From Strigamia acuminata (lineage: Eukaryota > Arthropoda > Chilopoda > Geophilomorpha > Linotaeniidae), in assembly GCA_949358305.1 (NCBI GenBank), contig OX442319.1, positions 3,410,001 through 3,474,000 on the forward strand: a DNA stretch of 64,000 nucleotides, given 5' to 3'. Below are positions 11,612-22,780 of the stretch, one piece after another; positions within the stretch are counted from its first letter, which is position 1; each line of letters starts with the position of its first letter. The position numbers and the translations under genes are program-made. Under the pieces are notes generated by a model that was given only the letters and a program-made list of their open reading frames with translations, searched no databases and was not told where the DNA came from.

Positions 11612-14600
11612 ATGGCCCAGACGACATCGAACGAAAATGACATTTTTAAGCCTCCGCTTAAGAAATTTGAGCCGTCAAATACGACTTCCGACACGAAAAA
11701 AGGGCTTTGGAAGAACCTAGCGATCGTGAGTTTCGGTCTGACGGGTATTATGACCTCGTACGACATGCTCCGATACGTGGAAAGTTCGTTAAACAGCGAA
11801 GCCGGACTGGGCACTGCATCGCTCGCGTCCATTTACGCGATGAATATTTTCTGCGCTCTTTTCTTCCCCACGTATTTTATCCAGCGTTTTGGTTGCAAAA
11901 GAACTTTTCTTACCGCAATTATTTTCGCTTTTATTTATTACTTATCGCATTTCTACCCGTCGTATTACACGTTACTTCCTGGAGGCCTCTTTATGGGGTT
12001 CGCGTACGGGCTCTCGAGGACGTCGGCAAATGTAATTCGGAGGTTTATTCGTTGTTTGGTAATTAATAAATGATTTGGAATATTTTTGTTAGACCTTGGT
12101 TACACAATTGTCCATCGCCTACGCCAAATTGACGGGTCGGTCCACGCCGGACGTGATTAATTCGTTTTTTGGAGTTTTTATTTTTGCGACTTTCACGGCG
12201 AGGATTTGGGGAAATCTTACTCAGTCGCTGATTTTGACTCAAAATGACCCGAGTCAGGCGATCAGGACGTTTAGTTGGAAGATGTGTGGCAGTAATTATT
12301 GTTGGCAGGATTTGAAAACGTCGAATTCTTCGTTAAATGGAACGGCGATTGATCTTCCGGTGAGTGAGTTGATGTTGATCGGTTTTGGGTGTTGGCTTCG
12401 CCGTCGTACATTAGGGGGAAAATGTGTGGTTTTATTCAAAGGAGTTTGATGTGAGTTACAACATGTCATCGAATAATGTTTATCACGCAAATGCTGCTTT
12501 AAGTTTAACAGCTGATTTAATTGATTTGATAAATATCAGTTTGTTATCAGGGAAATCCTGATATGGGTCAAAGCCCAATGGAAATACTTTGAAGTCTGTT
12601 TTTTTCCTCGTAAGTTAAAGGCTAAATTCGTGTTAAAACGAGATTGGAAAAATTGTTTGTTAGGATTCGTAACAGCAATTCGTTATATCGAGATTTTTTA
12701 ATGTGGTTTTCTAAGGCCGACTAATCAAGCCATTTTAACGGATTCGTTTTAACATGAATTAGTGAAACAAAAATTCGTTATAACAAAATTTCATTATAAC
12801 AAAATTTCATTACAAAAATTCGTTTTCACAAAAATTGGTTGCAGCAAAAATTCGTTATAACAAAAATTAGTTATAACAAAAATTCGTTATAACAAAAATT
12901 CGTTATAACAAAAATTCGTTATAACAAAATTTCATTATAAAAAAATTTCATTATAACAAAAATTCGTTTTCACAAAAATTGGTTGTAGCAAAAATTCGTT
13001 ATATCAAAAATTCGTAAAAAAAATTTGTTTATAACAAAAATTCGTTGTAACAAAAATTCGTTATAACAAAAATTCGTTGTAACAAAATTTCTTATAGCAA
13101 AATTTTTATAACAAAAATTCGTTGTAACAATAATTCGTTGTAACAAAAATTAATTGTAACAAAAATTCGTTATAACGCGGTTCGTTATAATATAACGATC
13201 TTCGACTGAATTTTGCAAAGCCACCTCAATTGCAAACATACAAGCTGATTAAAAACTTCTAAACAAAAAATTTTTTAACAAAAACTAACAATTTTCTAAC
13301 TTTATTTTAGATCGGCAATGACAATCCCAACTCTGCAGTTAGTGTACAAGCGTACACACTATACGGCGTCACAACCGTAGTCGGTATTTTAACGCTAATA
13401 ATTGTGGCAATCTTCATGGACAACAGAGAAGAACCCATCCACGAAATCGCAGACCGAAAACACATCATTAAACAAGCGATAGCGACGTTTACACTCGTTA
13501 AAGAACCTCAGATGTTGCTTATGATCCCCATAACATTCGCCTTGGGATTAATCGAATCCTACATGTCGAGTGATTTCACCAAAGTCAGTATTGCACCTCA
13601 AAATTCCAATTTAATTTCGTCACAATTTTGTTCTTTATTGCTAGGCATTTGTCACGTGCAGTCTCGGCATCCATCACGTCGGGTTTGTTATCATTTGCTA
13701 CGGCTGCACTGCATCGCTCTCATCGTACTTTTGGGGTTGGTTGGCGAATACGATTAATCGTCCAACCGTCATCATCGTTGGCACCGTCATTAACGTGGCA
13801 ACAATAATGGTTATGCTGTTCTGGCAACCTGATTCGAGAACACCCGTCGTGTTTTATGCGTTGTCTGGTGCTTGGGGATTGGCGGATGCCGTGTGGAGAA
13901 GCCAACTTTTCGGTAATTTCAGTTTTGTGGAAAATAAATTCATTTTTAGCTGCAAAAATTGTATCCCCATGCAAAACAATGCATTTTCAGACAAAATCAT
14001 GCATTTTTAGTCAAAATCATGCATTTTTTAGACCAAGTCATGCAGTTTTAGACAAAAATCATGCATTTCTTAGACCAAGTCATGCAGTTTTAGACAAAAA
14101 TCATGCATTTTTAGACAAAATCATGCAGTTTTAGACAAAAATCATGCATTTTTAAACAAAATCATGCATTTTTAGACAACATCATGCATTTTTAGTCAAA
14201 ATCATGCATTTTTTGACAAAATCATGCAGTTTTAGACAAAAATCATGCATTTTTAGACAAAATCATGCATTTTTAGACAAAATCATGCATTTTTAAACAA
14301 AATCATGCATTTTTAGACAAAAATTGCGCATTTTTAGACAAAAATTGCGCATTTTTAGACAAAATCATGCATTTTTATTTGATAAAAATCTTTTTGTAGG
14401 TATATCGTATACCAGAGGGCCCTTCAGTTTCGGGGCAGGGGGGCATTTGCCCCGAAATGTAAATTTGACACAAATAACCTTTTAAATGTACTAAATTATT
14501 TTTTTTAGCGATGTATGGTTACGTATTCTACACACAAAAGGAAGCCGGGTTTGCGAATTTCGAGGTGTGGGAATCGATCGGTCTTGTGATTGGTTACGCT

Positions 14601-14747
14601 TATCACGACATCATCTGCATCACCACCAAACTATACATAATCGCCGGCACATTGTTGATCGGTGTCATCTGTTATTTAATCGTCGAGTTTCTGTTATGGA
14701 AAGCGAAAAGAAAAGGAGAAACACTTTCCACTGCATTTCAGTCATAA
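11612..14747 (+). CDS. UNC-93-like membrane protein, copy 2
   Basis: Tandem paralogue of the preceding gene. Exons 11612-12031, 12093-12359, 13311-13583, 13645-13912 and 14509-14747 keep phase and give 488 residues, close to the 450-520 usual for UNC93A-like proteins. The ATG at 11612 starts a short hydrophilic N-terminus before the first membrane segment. Landmarks shared with copy 1 include LNSEAGLGTASLASIYAMN, GCKRTFLTAIIFAFIYYLSH, SDFTKAFVTCSLGIHHVGF and EVWESIGLVIGYAYHDIICI. Sequons in the loop between exons 2 and 3 (NSSLNGT) suggest a glycosylated extracellular loop. The last two introns match copy 1 in position and phase, while intron 1 is absent from copy 1. Two introns are enlarged by minisatellites. 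Confidence 0.9.
12590..13210. repeat. Minisatellite built on a pogo/Tigger-like terminal motif
   Basis: About thirty copies of a 15-bp unit close to AAAATTCGTTATAAC fill 12770-13170 of intron 2 of UNC-93 copy 2. The right edge reads, on the minus strand, CAGTCGAAGATCGTTATATT followed by ATAACGAACCGCGTTATAAC, like a pogo/Tigger-type terminus. The left flank carries related TTCGTTATATCGAGATT-type sequence. No transposase is seen. Confidence 0.8.
13968..14378. repeat. Minisatellite in intron 4 of UNC-93 copy 2, unit 20-21 bp
   Basis: About nineteen tandem copies of a unit close to ATGCATTTTTAGACAAAATC. It overlaps no exon and leaves the splice sites of exons 4 and 5 intact. Confidence 0.9.
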
Positions 14748-14829
14748 TAGTCACAATTATCTACCGCAATTCAAAAAGTCCTAATCAACAAACTAAATTC
14801 ACAATCTGAACTTTAAAATTGAGAAAATC

Positions 14830-14945
14830 ACGCTGGAATGACGTCATCCAACGTCAGTGCAGCAACCAGCAACCCCCGATTAACTGTGATGAAAATGTAC
14901 TCAAGAAATGAGTTTCGCTGAAATGACGTCATCGAATGGCGGCGC
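14830..14945. promoter_or_regulatory. Two similar blocks each holding a CRE-like site
   Basis: Two diverged copies of a roughly 35-bp block (about 14830-14867 and 14913-14951) share CGCTG-[G/A]AATGACGTCATC and GTGCAGCAA/GCGCAGCAA. Each contains the palindrome TGACGTCA. They lie between the converging UNC-93 copy 2 and BANP genes. Function is inference. Confidence 0.3.
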
Positions 14946-15325
14946 AGCAAGAAATGATTTTTACCATTTTCTTTTTATTCTAATATTTTTATTATGATAA
15001 TAAACAAGTTTTATCGATTTCCGGATGCTAATTGACCACATCCACCTCTTGATTACCCAGATATCGATTACCTGCTGATTTTTTTTTATAAAAACACCGA
15101 CCGGGATCGCCATAATCATCTCGATCTGTGAATAAACTAACATTTCAACATCTGGTTGAAATTTCAGCTGACTGAAGATTTTAATTGATTTTTTAAAAAA
15201 AAGAAATTAAATTAATTGATCCGTGATATAATACAGTCAAGGTCATTCGAAGATATTGCAACGAGATAAAATTGGATCTTTTCATAAATATTTTTTATTC
15301 TTATCGAACACACTTACAATGCTAG

Positions 15326-16957
15326 TTAAATGTCGTCAGTCAGGTCTTCGTGCGTGTCGTCGTCGTGCAACAAATGCGCCGTTTCGTTGTCCGATATTTG
15401 CTGAATGATCTGCTCGTCAATGACGTGACTACTCGTCAGTATTTGCACCTGATGAGTCTGTTGTATCCGCGCGATTTGCTCCGGCGTTGCGTGCAACACC
15501 TGAATATCGCCATCGGTCGTGTGAATTACCTTTAAAAAAAAATTTAAAAATTAAAAAAAAATAATTAATTAATTATTTTTTAAATTTTCTAACTTGAGCT
15601 CTCTGCATGACATTGCTCAAATCTCCTTCCACGACCCCGATCGTGCCCGGCTCCAGATTAATCGCCTCCGATTGGTCGAGATCGGTCGTTTCGCCGCTGT
15701 CCGATATGTGATCCATGCTGGCCTCGTTTTCAGAATCAATCATCTAAAAAAAACATCGAAAATCGATTAATTAATCGACTCTTTCCAATTTATTTACCGG
15801 TAATCCTTTCTGTTTCCGTCTAAACGCCGTCCGACACTTCGAATCCATGTTTTGCTTGATCCGGTGCCAATCTTTTTCGGTGACGCCGAATTTATGGACA
15901 AGATGGCCTGATCAAAAACGGGAAAATGTAATAAAAAACATAGAAATAAATTCGATAATTTCGTGTCGTCGCTTCGTACAACGAATTCCAAAGACTAACA
16001 ACGGATCGAGCTGTTTTTTCTTGTGTTTGCCGACTCCCGAAATGTTGGAACACGCTTGGACGTCGCGCGGGAAAAGATGGTCCAACAACGTTAGCGCCAT
16101 TTTCTCGGGCGTCGGACACGTCGTGTTTATGTGTAGTAAATTTCTACATCGAAATGAAATGAAATGCAATAAAAAATAAATTTGGATGAAAATAAATTTA
16201 ATTATAAGTGATTTCATACGATGATACAATTTCGCAGCGAACTCTCATTTCGGGGTTTGTTTCGTCGCCGAGCCACGACCCGTTGGGATAATCGTTCTCG
16301 GTGTTCAGTCGTATCGGAATCAAATTCGGACCGACTGCGGTGGTGAACGGAGTCGTCTGCGTCAACGTCGCGGTGCCGGTCGACGTGGGTGACGAGCCCA
16401 GAACTGCGCCCTGGCCCGAGTGTTTGGAATTGATTCTGAAAATTAAAATTACAACATTATTTTATCGATAATAATTTATTGATTGGTTAAAAGCGGACTG
16501 TAAATTGTGATCTCGGACATTCGCCGATATGTCTTCGATTTTTTGCTCCAAATGTTGGCAATATTGATTCAAGTTGTCCAATTGCTGTTCGATGGTGTCC
16601 AATCGGTGGCAAATCGCTTGGTTCATGGAGATTAAGATTTGCTGCAAATAAATGGATAAATAATTGAAATTATTACAACAAAAAAATTTTAATTTTGATT
16701 TTTTTTAGCGAAACGTGCCTTTAATGGTAGATTAAAATCGACTTCGTCGTCATCTTCAAATTCGATGTCCATTTTTAATCCGATGTCTTCATCTTGCGAG
16801 TTTTCTCCAACATCTAAATACAAAGATAAAAATTTAAATAAATAAATTATTCGGATCCCCCAATTAAAAAAATACTACCTTGAGATAAATGTTCGACACA
16901 AACAGATAAGTTGTGATGATCTGTTAAATGCGACTCGTCGATGCCATTTTCAGTCAT
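15326..16957 (-). CDS. BANP orthologue: BANP-like BEN-domain DNA-binding protein, eight exons
   Basis: Nuclear BEN-domain factor; vertebrate BANP (SMAR1) binds DNA and regulates promoters. Minus-strand exons: 16957-16879, 16813-16719, 16641-16499, 16435-16220, 16143-15980, 15907-15798, 15743-15594, 15529-15326. Phase is kept throughout, giving 386 residues. Order: an acidic N-terminus; a probable coiled coil (QAICHRLDTIEQQLDNLNQY); a Ser/Thr linker; the signature YPNGSWLGDETNPEMRVRC; then the BEN domain with PEKMALTLLDHLF, GVGKHKKKQLDPLLVFGIRC and DSKCRTAFRRKQKG; and an acidic Gln-rich tail. Intron 2 appears to start with GC (AAG|GCACGT), the only option keeping frame. Intron 3 uses a weak GTCCGC donor. 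The gene is head-to-head with the POGLUT-like gene. Confidence 0.9.
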
Positions 16958-17290
16958 TTTTTAAAAAAATCTCGAGTAATCTTTTACCAGTAAATAGAAA
17001 ATAAACACGCTATGCAGAGCACCAACAGACCAGAGTTGTAAACAAACATGGCGGCTTTATGCTTTTTCGTAACAAACGAGGGCGCTGTCCTATTCAATTA
17101 TTGTATTAGAAATTCAACAATGAAGTTTATATAATTTTTTTAATATAAAACATATTTAAATGTCTGTGTTTTAAACTAATTTAATAAATTAAATTTAACT
17201 TTGATAGAATCAAAGTTGGCACCGAGGTTTAAAAATGGCGGTGTTTTAGGATCGTGCACAGTAGTGCTGTTTTTCTTTATTCTTTACACA
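16958..17290. promoter_or_regulatory. Putative bidirectional promoter between BANP and POGLUT genes
   Basis: The two start codons diverge across 333 bp. The spacer contains AACATGGCGGC at about 17046-17056 and AAAATGGCGGTG at about 17230-17241, both close to the YY1/Pho consensus core ATGGCGGC. YY1-type sites sit near start sites in many divergent animal promoters. The arrangement is seen; shared regulation is inferred. Confidence 0.5.
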
Positions 17291-20200
17291 ATGAATTACT
17301 TTATTATACATTTTTATATCAATTTTTTACTTTTGAACAAAATTGAATCATATGACACAATGATAGACCCGCGTCGGACCATCGTGTTCGGTCCCGGACT
17401 GAAAGCAGACTCGGTTTATCCAGTGCAATATTTTTTTATTCAAGCAGTTGACATAAATGGAATCAAGTATTCTTGTTAGCAAATTTAATTTTAACAAATT
17501 CATACTTTTTTTTATTTCTTTTAATTTTTTTTATTTTTTAGTGTGACTTCAAAGATAGATAATGTTTTTGAGGTTCATGTTGACGGCACCGATTCGCGAT
17601 GCAGAATTTGGACACAATTGTTGAACCGTCACGACGGAAGTTTTATTGTTCGTTACAAATTGTACGAGTCGTGCTCAAACATTAAGATTCGAATTTTATA
17701 CGGGAAGGAACCTGTTGCCAGTTCACCATATTATTCTGAAAGTAACGAGTGAATAGAATGTGGTTTATCAACTGAATTATAGGGGCCCCCTGCAAAAATA
17801 TGATAGAAATTTGAATTTTTCGACAAATTTTTACAATTTTACATTAAATTTTACAATTTATCCACAAATTTTACAATTTTTTCATAAAATTTTACAATTT
17901 TTTCGTCAAATTTTACATTTTTTCATCAAATTTTACATTTTTTTGACAAATTTTACAAATTTTTGACAAATTTTACAAATTTTTGACAAATTTTACAAAT
18001 TTTTGACAAATTTTACAAATTTTTGACAAATTTTACAATTTTTTCACCAAATTTTATAATTTTTTGACAAATTTTACAATTTTTTCACCAAATTTTATAA
18101 TTTTTCATCAAATTTTTTTTAATTTTTTATCAAATTTTACATTTTTTTCATCAAATTTTACATTTTTTTCATCAAATTTTACATTTTTTTCATCAAATTT
18201 TACATTTTTTTCATCAAATTTTACATTTTTTTCATCAAATTTTACATTTTTTTCATCAAATTTTACATTTTTTTCATCAAATTTTACATTTTTTTCATCA
18301 AATTTTACAATTTTTTGACAAATTTTACATTTTTTTCATCAAATTTTACAATTTTTTGACAAATTTTACAATTTTTTGACAAATTTTACAATTTTTGACA
18401 AATTTTACAATTTTTGATAAATTTTACAACATTATATCAAATTATTAGAAAAAGATATAGGCCTAATTATTTGAAAAAACTGAAAAATAAAACCAATTTC
18501 ACTCTCATTAAACAGATAAACAACTACACCAAGAAGAATGTTTCTGCCCTAAAAACAGCATTGAGAAGTGGTTCGACGCCATGAACTGCCCACCAACATA
18601 CAAACAAATCGACAAAGATCTTTCCATATTTTCCCACATCAACATGTCCAAAGTCCTAGCCGAGGTCAAACTCCGATTCAACCACCCAAAAAGCGAAAGT
18701 GTGTGCCACTACGCCGTAGTCGACAACAAAGTACACCCAAAGAAATAAAAACACACCAAACCCAACCTTAACTACAATTTCAACCGCCAGGTTTACCGCG
18801 AATGTTTCGGCGAGTACGTCGGCTTCAAAATGTTCATCGATTCCATCTTACTTTCCCTACTGAGAAAAACCAAACTGCCAAACGTGGAATTCTTCGTCAA
18901 CTTGGGCGATTGGCCGCTCGAAAAGCGGGCACCGTCGGATGACCCATTACCCATATTCTCGTGGTGCAAATCCGACAACGTTCGCGACATTGTGATGCCG
19001 ACATACGACATCACCGAATCCACGTTGGAGTCGATGGGCAGGTACAAAAAAAAATTAAAATAAATTAAAATTAAATTAATTAATTTAAAATTTTTTTTTT
19101 TTTATAGAGTGACCTTGGATATGATGTCGGTTCAACAGAACAGCGGCGTTCCGTGGCGAAATAAAACCGAAAAGGCGATTTGGAGAGGCCGCGACAGTCG
19201 AATCGAGCGACTAGAACTCGTCGCTTTATCTCGCCGTAATTCTCACCTATTGGACGCGGCGATCACCGATTTCTTCTTCTTCCGCGACCAAATGGACGAA
19301 TACGGTCCGCGAGTAAACCACATGAGTTTTTTCGACTTTTTCAAGGTTGAATTGAATTGAATTAAATTTTATTTAATGTAATTTTTTTGTTTCACACTTC
19401 TAAACCTGATGTTTAGAAAGTCTATTAAAACGGTCAAGTCCGTCTGTCCGTCCGTCCGCAGCCATATCTCAAAAACTATAGCAGGTAGAGCCAAACGGGC
19501 AACGGCAATGAACTCAGCATACCTGTATTAGGTTCCTAAGGTCTTTTCGTATTTGTCCGACCTCCGGTTTAATTAATAAATTGGTTTTACTACACTTTTA
19601 GCCGTCTATTACAGACTGATACTGTAAATGACGTATTATATTACATCAATGGTCAGCTCCTATTGGCTGTAACCACAAAACGTATCAAAATCCGCGTGTT
19701 ACGTCCGAACGCCCTCTGGAGACTTGTTGTCGCCCGTCTGTGCATTTCTCAAACCCGAAAACTTCACAATATTTTCTTTTATTTTGGTATTTTATTTAGG
19801 GACAGACGGACAGATGTATTTCTATACAGAGAAGTGTAGAAGGGGTTTAGAAGTCTAAGATGTAATGCTTCCCTGCATTACAGATATTTACTTGTTTTTC
19901 TTGTTTTCAGTACAAATATCAAGTTACTTTGGACGGAACCGTTGCCGCGTACAGACTTCCTTATTTGCTGGGCGGAGGAAGCGCCGTGTTTAAACAGGAG
20001 TCTGAATATTACGAGCATTTTTACAACGATCTTCGACCGATGGTGCATTACATTCCGTTTAAAAGGGATTTGAGTGATCTTATCGAGAAACTTGATTGGG
20101 CGTTGGACAACGATGACGCGGTGATAATTAAGAATCGCGACGCGGTTTGTCGAGTTTGTTTTTTTAAATTTTATTTGTAGGTGCGCAAAATAGCCGAGAA

Positions 20201-20537
20201 TGGGAGGAAATTTGTGCAGGATTATTTAATGCCAAAGGATATATATTGCTATTATGCAATTTTACTAGAAGTAGGTTGAATATGATTAGGTGTAATGTGG
20301 AAAAATATTTGATTTATATTTGTTTTTTCTAGAAATTCTCATTATTGTTGCAAGAATCTCCGGTTGTGAATGAAAACATGGAATTAGTGGCGCAACCTGA
20401 ATCTTCCAAAAGTGCCTGTGATTGCCTTAAAACAAAGACACCAGTGAGCATTGCTGAATTAATTTATTGAATGATTTATTTAAAATGATTTTTTTTCTTT
20501 TCTTTTTACTTCTTTGTAGGAAAAACATGAACTGTGA
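17291..20537 (+). CDS. POGLUT2/POGLUT3 orthologue: Protein O-glucosyltransferase 2/3-like (KDELC family), nine exons
   Basis: ER-lumenal CAP10-type glycosyltransferase; the vertebrate enzymes add glucose to serine in EGF repeats of Notch and fibrillin. Exons: 17291-17466, 17542-17741, 18516-18730, 18791-19041, 19108-19345, 19911-20144, 20181-20270, 20333-20443, 20520-20537. All join in phase, giving 510 residues (human POGLUT2 is about 500). Order: a hydrophobic signal peptide (residues 1-20); a filamin-type Ig domain with [20 protein letters not shown] and DGSFIVRY; then CAP10 with [68 protein letters not shown] and EYYEHFY. The last exon has six codons and supplies C-terminal EKHEL, a KDEL-like retention signal. 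Intron 2 holds a long minisatellite, and intron 5 a foldback repeat. Confidence 0.95.
17815..18430. repeat. Minisatellite in POGLUT intron 2, unit about 19-20 bp
   Basis: Roughly thirty copies of units close to TTTTTTGACAAATTTTACAA and TTTTTTTCATCAAATTTTACA. Long open frames across it (Phe/Ser/Asn-rich) are artefacts of the repeat. Confidence 0.9.
19396..19854. mobile_element. Foldback or MITE-like repeat in POGLUT intron 5
   Basis: Inverted termini ACTTCTAAACC (19396) and GGTTTAGAAGT (ending 19854), with inner inverted GTCCGTCTGTCC and GGACAGACGGACAG tracts. The left part also reads ATATCTCAAAAACTATAGC, a stretch common in arthropod interspersed repeats. No coding capacity or clear target duplication. 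Confidence 0.45.
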
Positions 20538-22104
20538 AAAAATTTACGTCGTTTGATGTTTGCAAAGACTTAATTTTTAGTATTTTTTATTAAGTTTTAT
20601 TCAAACTAGTTATTATTTTTAAATATTTTTATGTATTGACATTTTATAAGGATTTACGAAAAGAGAAAATGAATGTAATGTGAACAGAAATGTTTTCATG
20701 TTTAAATGTTGTGTGCATTCCCACTGCAGCTGAATTCAGCCGCCGTTTATTAAAGTTAGAACTTGATCTGGCATCGAGGGGGTAGCCAATGCTGGAAATC
20801 TCGTACAGGCAAAGATTTTGGATTTCAAAATCCTTGAAATCTCATAAAATCCTGGAAATCTTTGAAATCTCATGAAATCCTGGAAATATTATAAATTTTC
20901 TTGCAAATTGTCGCAATTTCTTGCAAAATATTTTAAGAAACCCACGTGAAATCCTGAGAAATCCTTGTGAAATCCTGAAATCCTTAGCAAATCCCTGAAA
21001 TCTTCGAAATCTTTCAAATCTTATGAAATTCTGGAAGTCCTGGAAATCTTATAAATTGTCTTGCAAATTGGTGTAAATTCTAGCAAAATCGAGCTGGAAA
21101 TCTCGCACAGGCAAAGATTTTGGATTTCAAAATTCTTGAAATCTCATGAAATCTTCAAGGATTTCAAAATCTCGTACGCGAGTTTTGCGATTGTCTACTC
21201 CCACGTCTGGCATCCCAGAAACAACATTTCGTCTAAAAATTCGACTGAGACGAAAATTTAAACGAAAAGTAATTGAATGCGCCTGCTGTTTAGTCTTAAA
21301 TGACACGTATTATAAGCGCTTAGCAGATTGAAAGAAAACAGTTTTGATATTTATACAATTTTTTGAATGCAAGATTTTAATATCGGCAACGAGACAAGAA
21401 TAAAATGTCAAACAATGACATCGAAAAGTATACACAGATATCCAAAAATACAGTTGTACTTACTGAAATATCACCAAATATAAAACAGATAACCAAAAAG
21501 ATAAAGAAAACACTCAGCTATTTATTAAATAAGAGTTCATTAAAAATGACTGGCTTTTAAAAAACATGATTGTAACAATTATTGCAATTTTGGAGATTAT
21601 TCCGTCAAAAATGTTCAAATTTGGTCGATTGACTAGAAAACTTACACGATTGTAATCACAAGAAAATAATTGCCACATTTTTTTAAAATGCCTCATTTTT
21701 AAACACGTTTGGTCCATCTTTAGTTAGTCCATTTTAAAATACAACAATTCTTATACGCAATTAGCCAAACCACCTTGTTTTCCTGCTGCATTAATTAATT
21801 GCCACAAAATTCCCATGCTACATGAAAACAATACAAAAATTCAAACTGCTTGCTTCCCTATTTCAATTGTTTCTTTTTACTCCCACAAATCAACTTTAAA
21901 TTTTTTCTTTCCTTTAGATCTCAACTTGTTTATTTTAAGGATTGTAAACATGTTAGGAGTTTTTAGAATTACGCATTTCAGTCTTCTATTACTATGTTTA
22001 CACGCACAGAATATTTCATCGGTGCATGTAAACGTAGTATATGGGGCCGGCTAAAGGTTTTTTTGGGCCTCGGCCGGCCCTGACGTAACCACGTCAATGG
22101 ACCA
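20538..22104. other. Intergenic DNA with degenerate short repeats
   Basis: POGLUT 3' flank. From about 20790 to 21180 there are loosely repeated GAAATCCTGGAAATCTT and GAAATCTCATGAAATC blocks, including a near-repeat of CTGGAAATCTCGTACAGGCA at about 20791 and 21091. No gene is supported in the rest. Confidence 0.45.
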
Positions 22105-22233
22105 TTGGAAAATTATGATGTAATGCAGTTTGGCTCCACCCACAAAAAGAAAACTACAAATTAACAATGTTATAATGTTATTTTGCATTGGTTTTTCTCA
22201 TAGAGGGATCTTATCACCCGACCTTATTTTTCC
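22105..22233. repeat. Dispersed repeat, copy A (about 125 bp)
   Basis: Shares a diverged but colinear sequence with 24639-24761, including GGAAAATTATGA, GTAATGCAGTTTG, CACAAAAAGAAAACTACAAA and TTATCACCCGACC-type blocks. Same orientation. Probably a fossil mobile element. Confidence 0.7.
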
Positions 22234-22780
22234 GAAGGTCTATCGTGTAATGATTTCAAAATAAACCAGTTCAAAAGAAAACAATAACAAGTACGTAAAT
22301 TAATCGTTACAGCAGCAAAACAAAATGAGACAACATGTAATATTTTAATTGAGTACTTTATCATTTGACTAACATGAAGTATAGTTGTGTCCATGACTTA
22401 AAATTCTATATAACCATCTGTAACAATCCCAATTAACAAAATCTAATAATTACTTAACTTTTATTGATAGATGATAATAAACCTGTTGTTTGAATGGAAA
22501 AAGAAAATTAGTCAGCATTATCAAATTTGGATTATGAAAGCAATAAAAATATTTTAAAAAAATACAAAAAAGTTATTACATATTAAACAAAATGTAAGCC
22601 CATCACAATTATTTGTCATATAGTCTTATATTATTCCCACTTTTTTTTTTTGCTTCGATATACGCAGCGTACAAAAAGCCAAACAAAACATAACTAAATA
22701 TAACCATCCAGACTTGAAATGTTATGACATTCACTTGGCATCCTCTGTGGAAAAGAATTACTTTCAACATTAGTTTGTAA

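Noticed and set aside
13968-14378. CRISPR-like regular repeats
   Set aside because: Units are contiguous without unique spacers; a simple minisatellite in an animal intron.
18064-18318. 84-codon Phe/Ser/Asn open frame
   Set aside because: Lies entirely in a minisatellite inside a POGLUT intron.
19396-19854. Independent gene in POGLUT intron 5
   Set aside because: Only short frames; inverted ends and GTCCGTCC tracts indicate an interspersed repeat.
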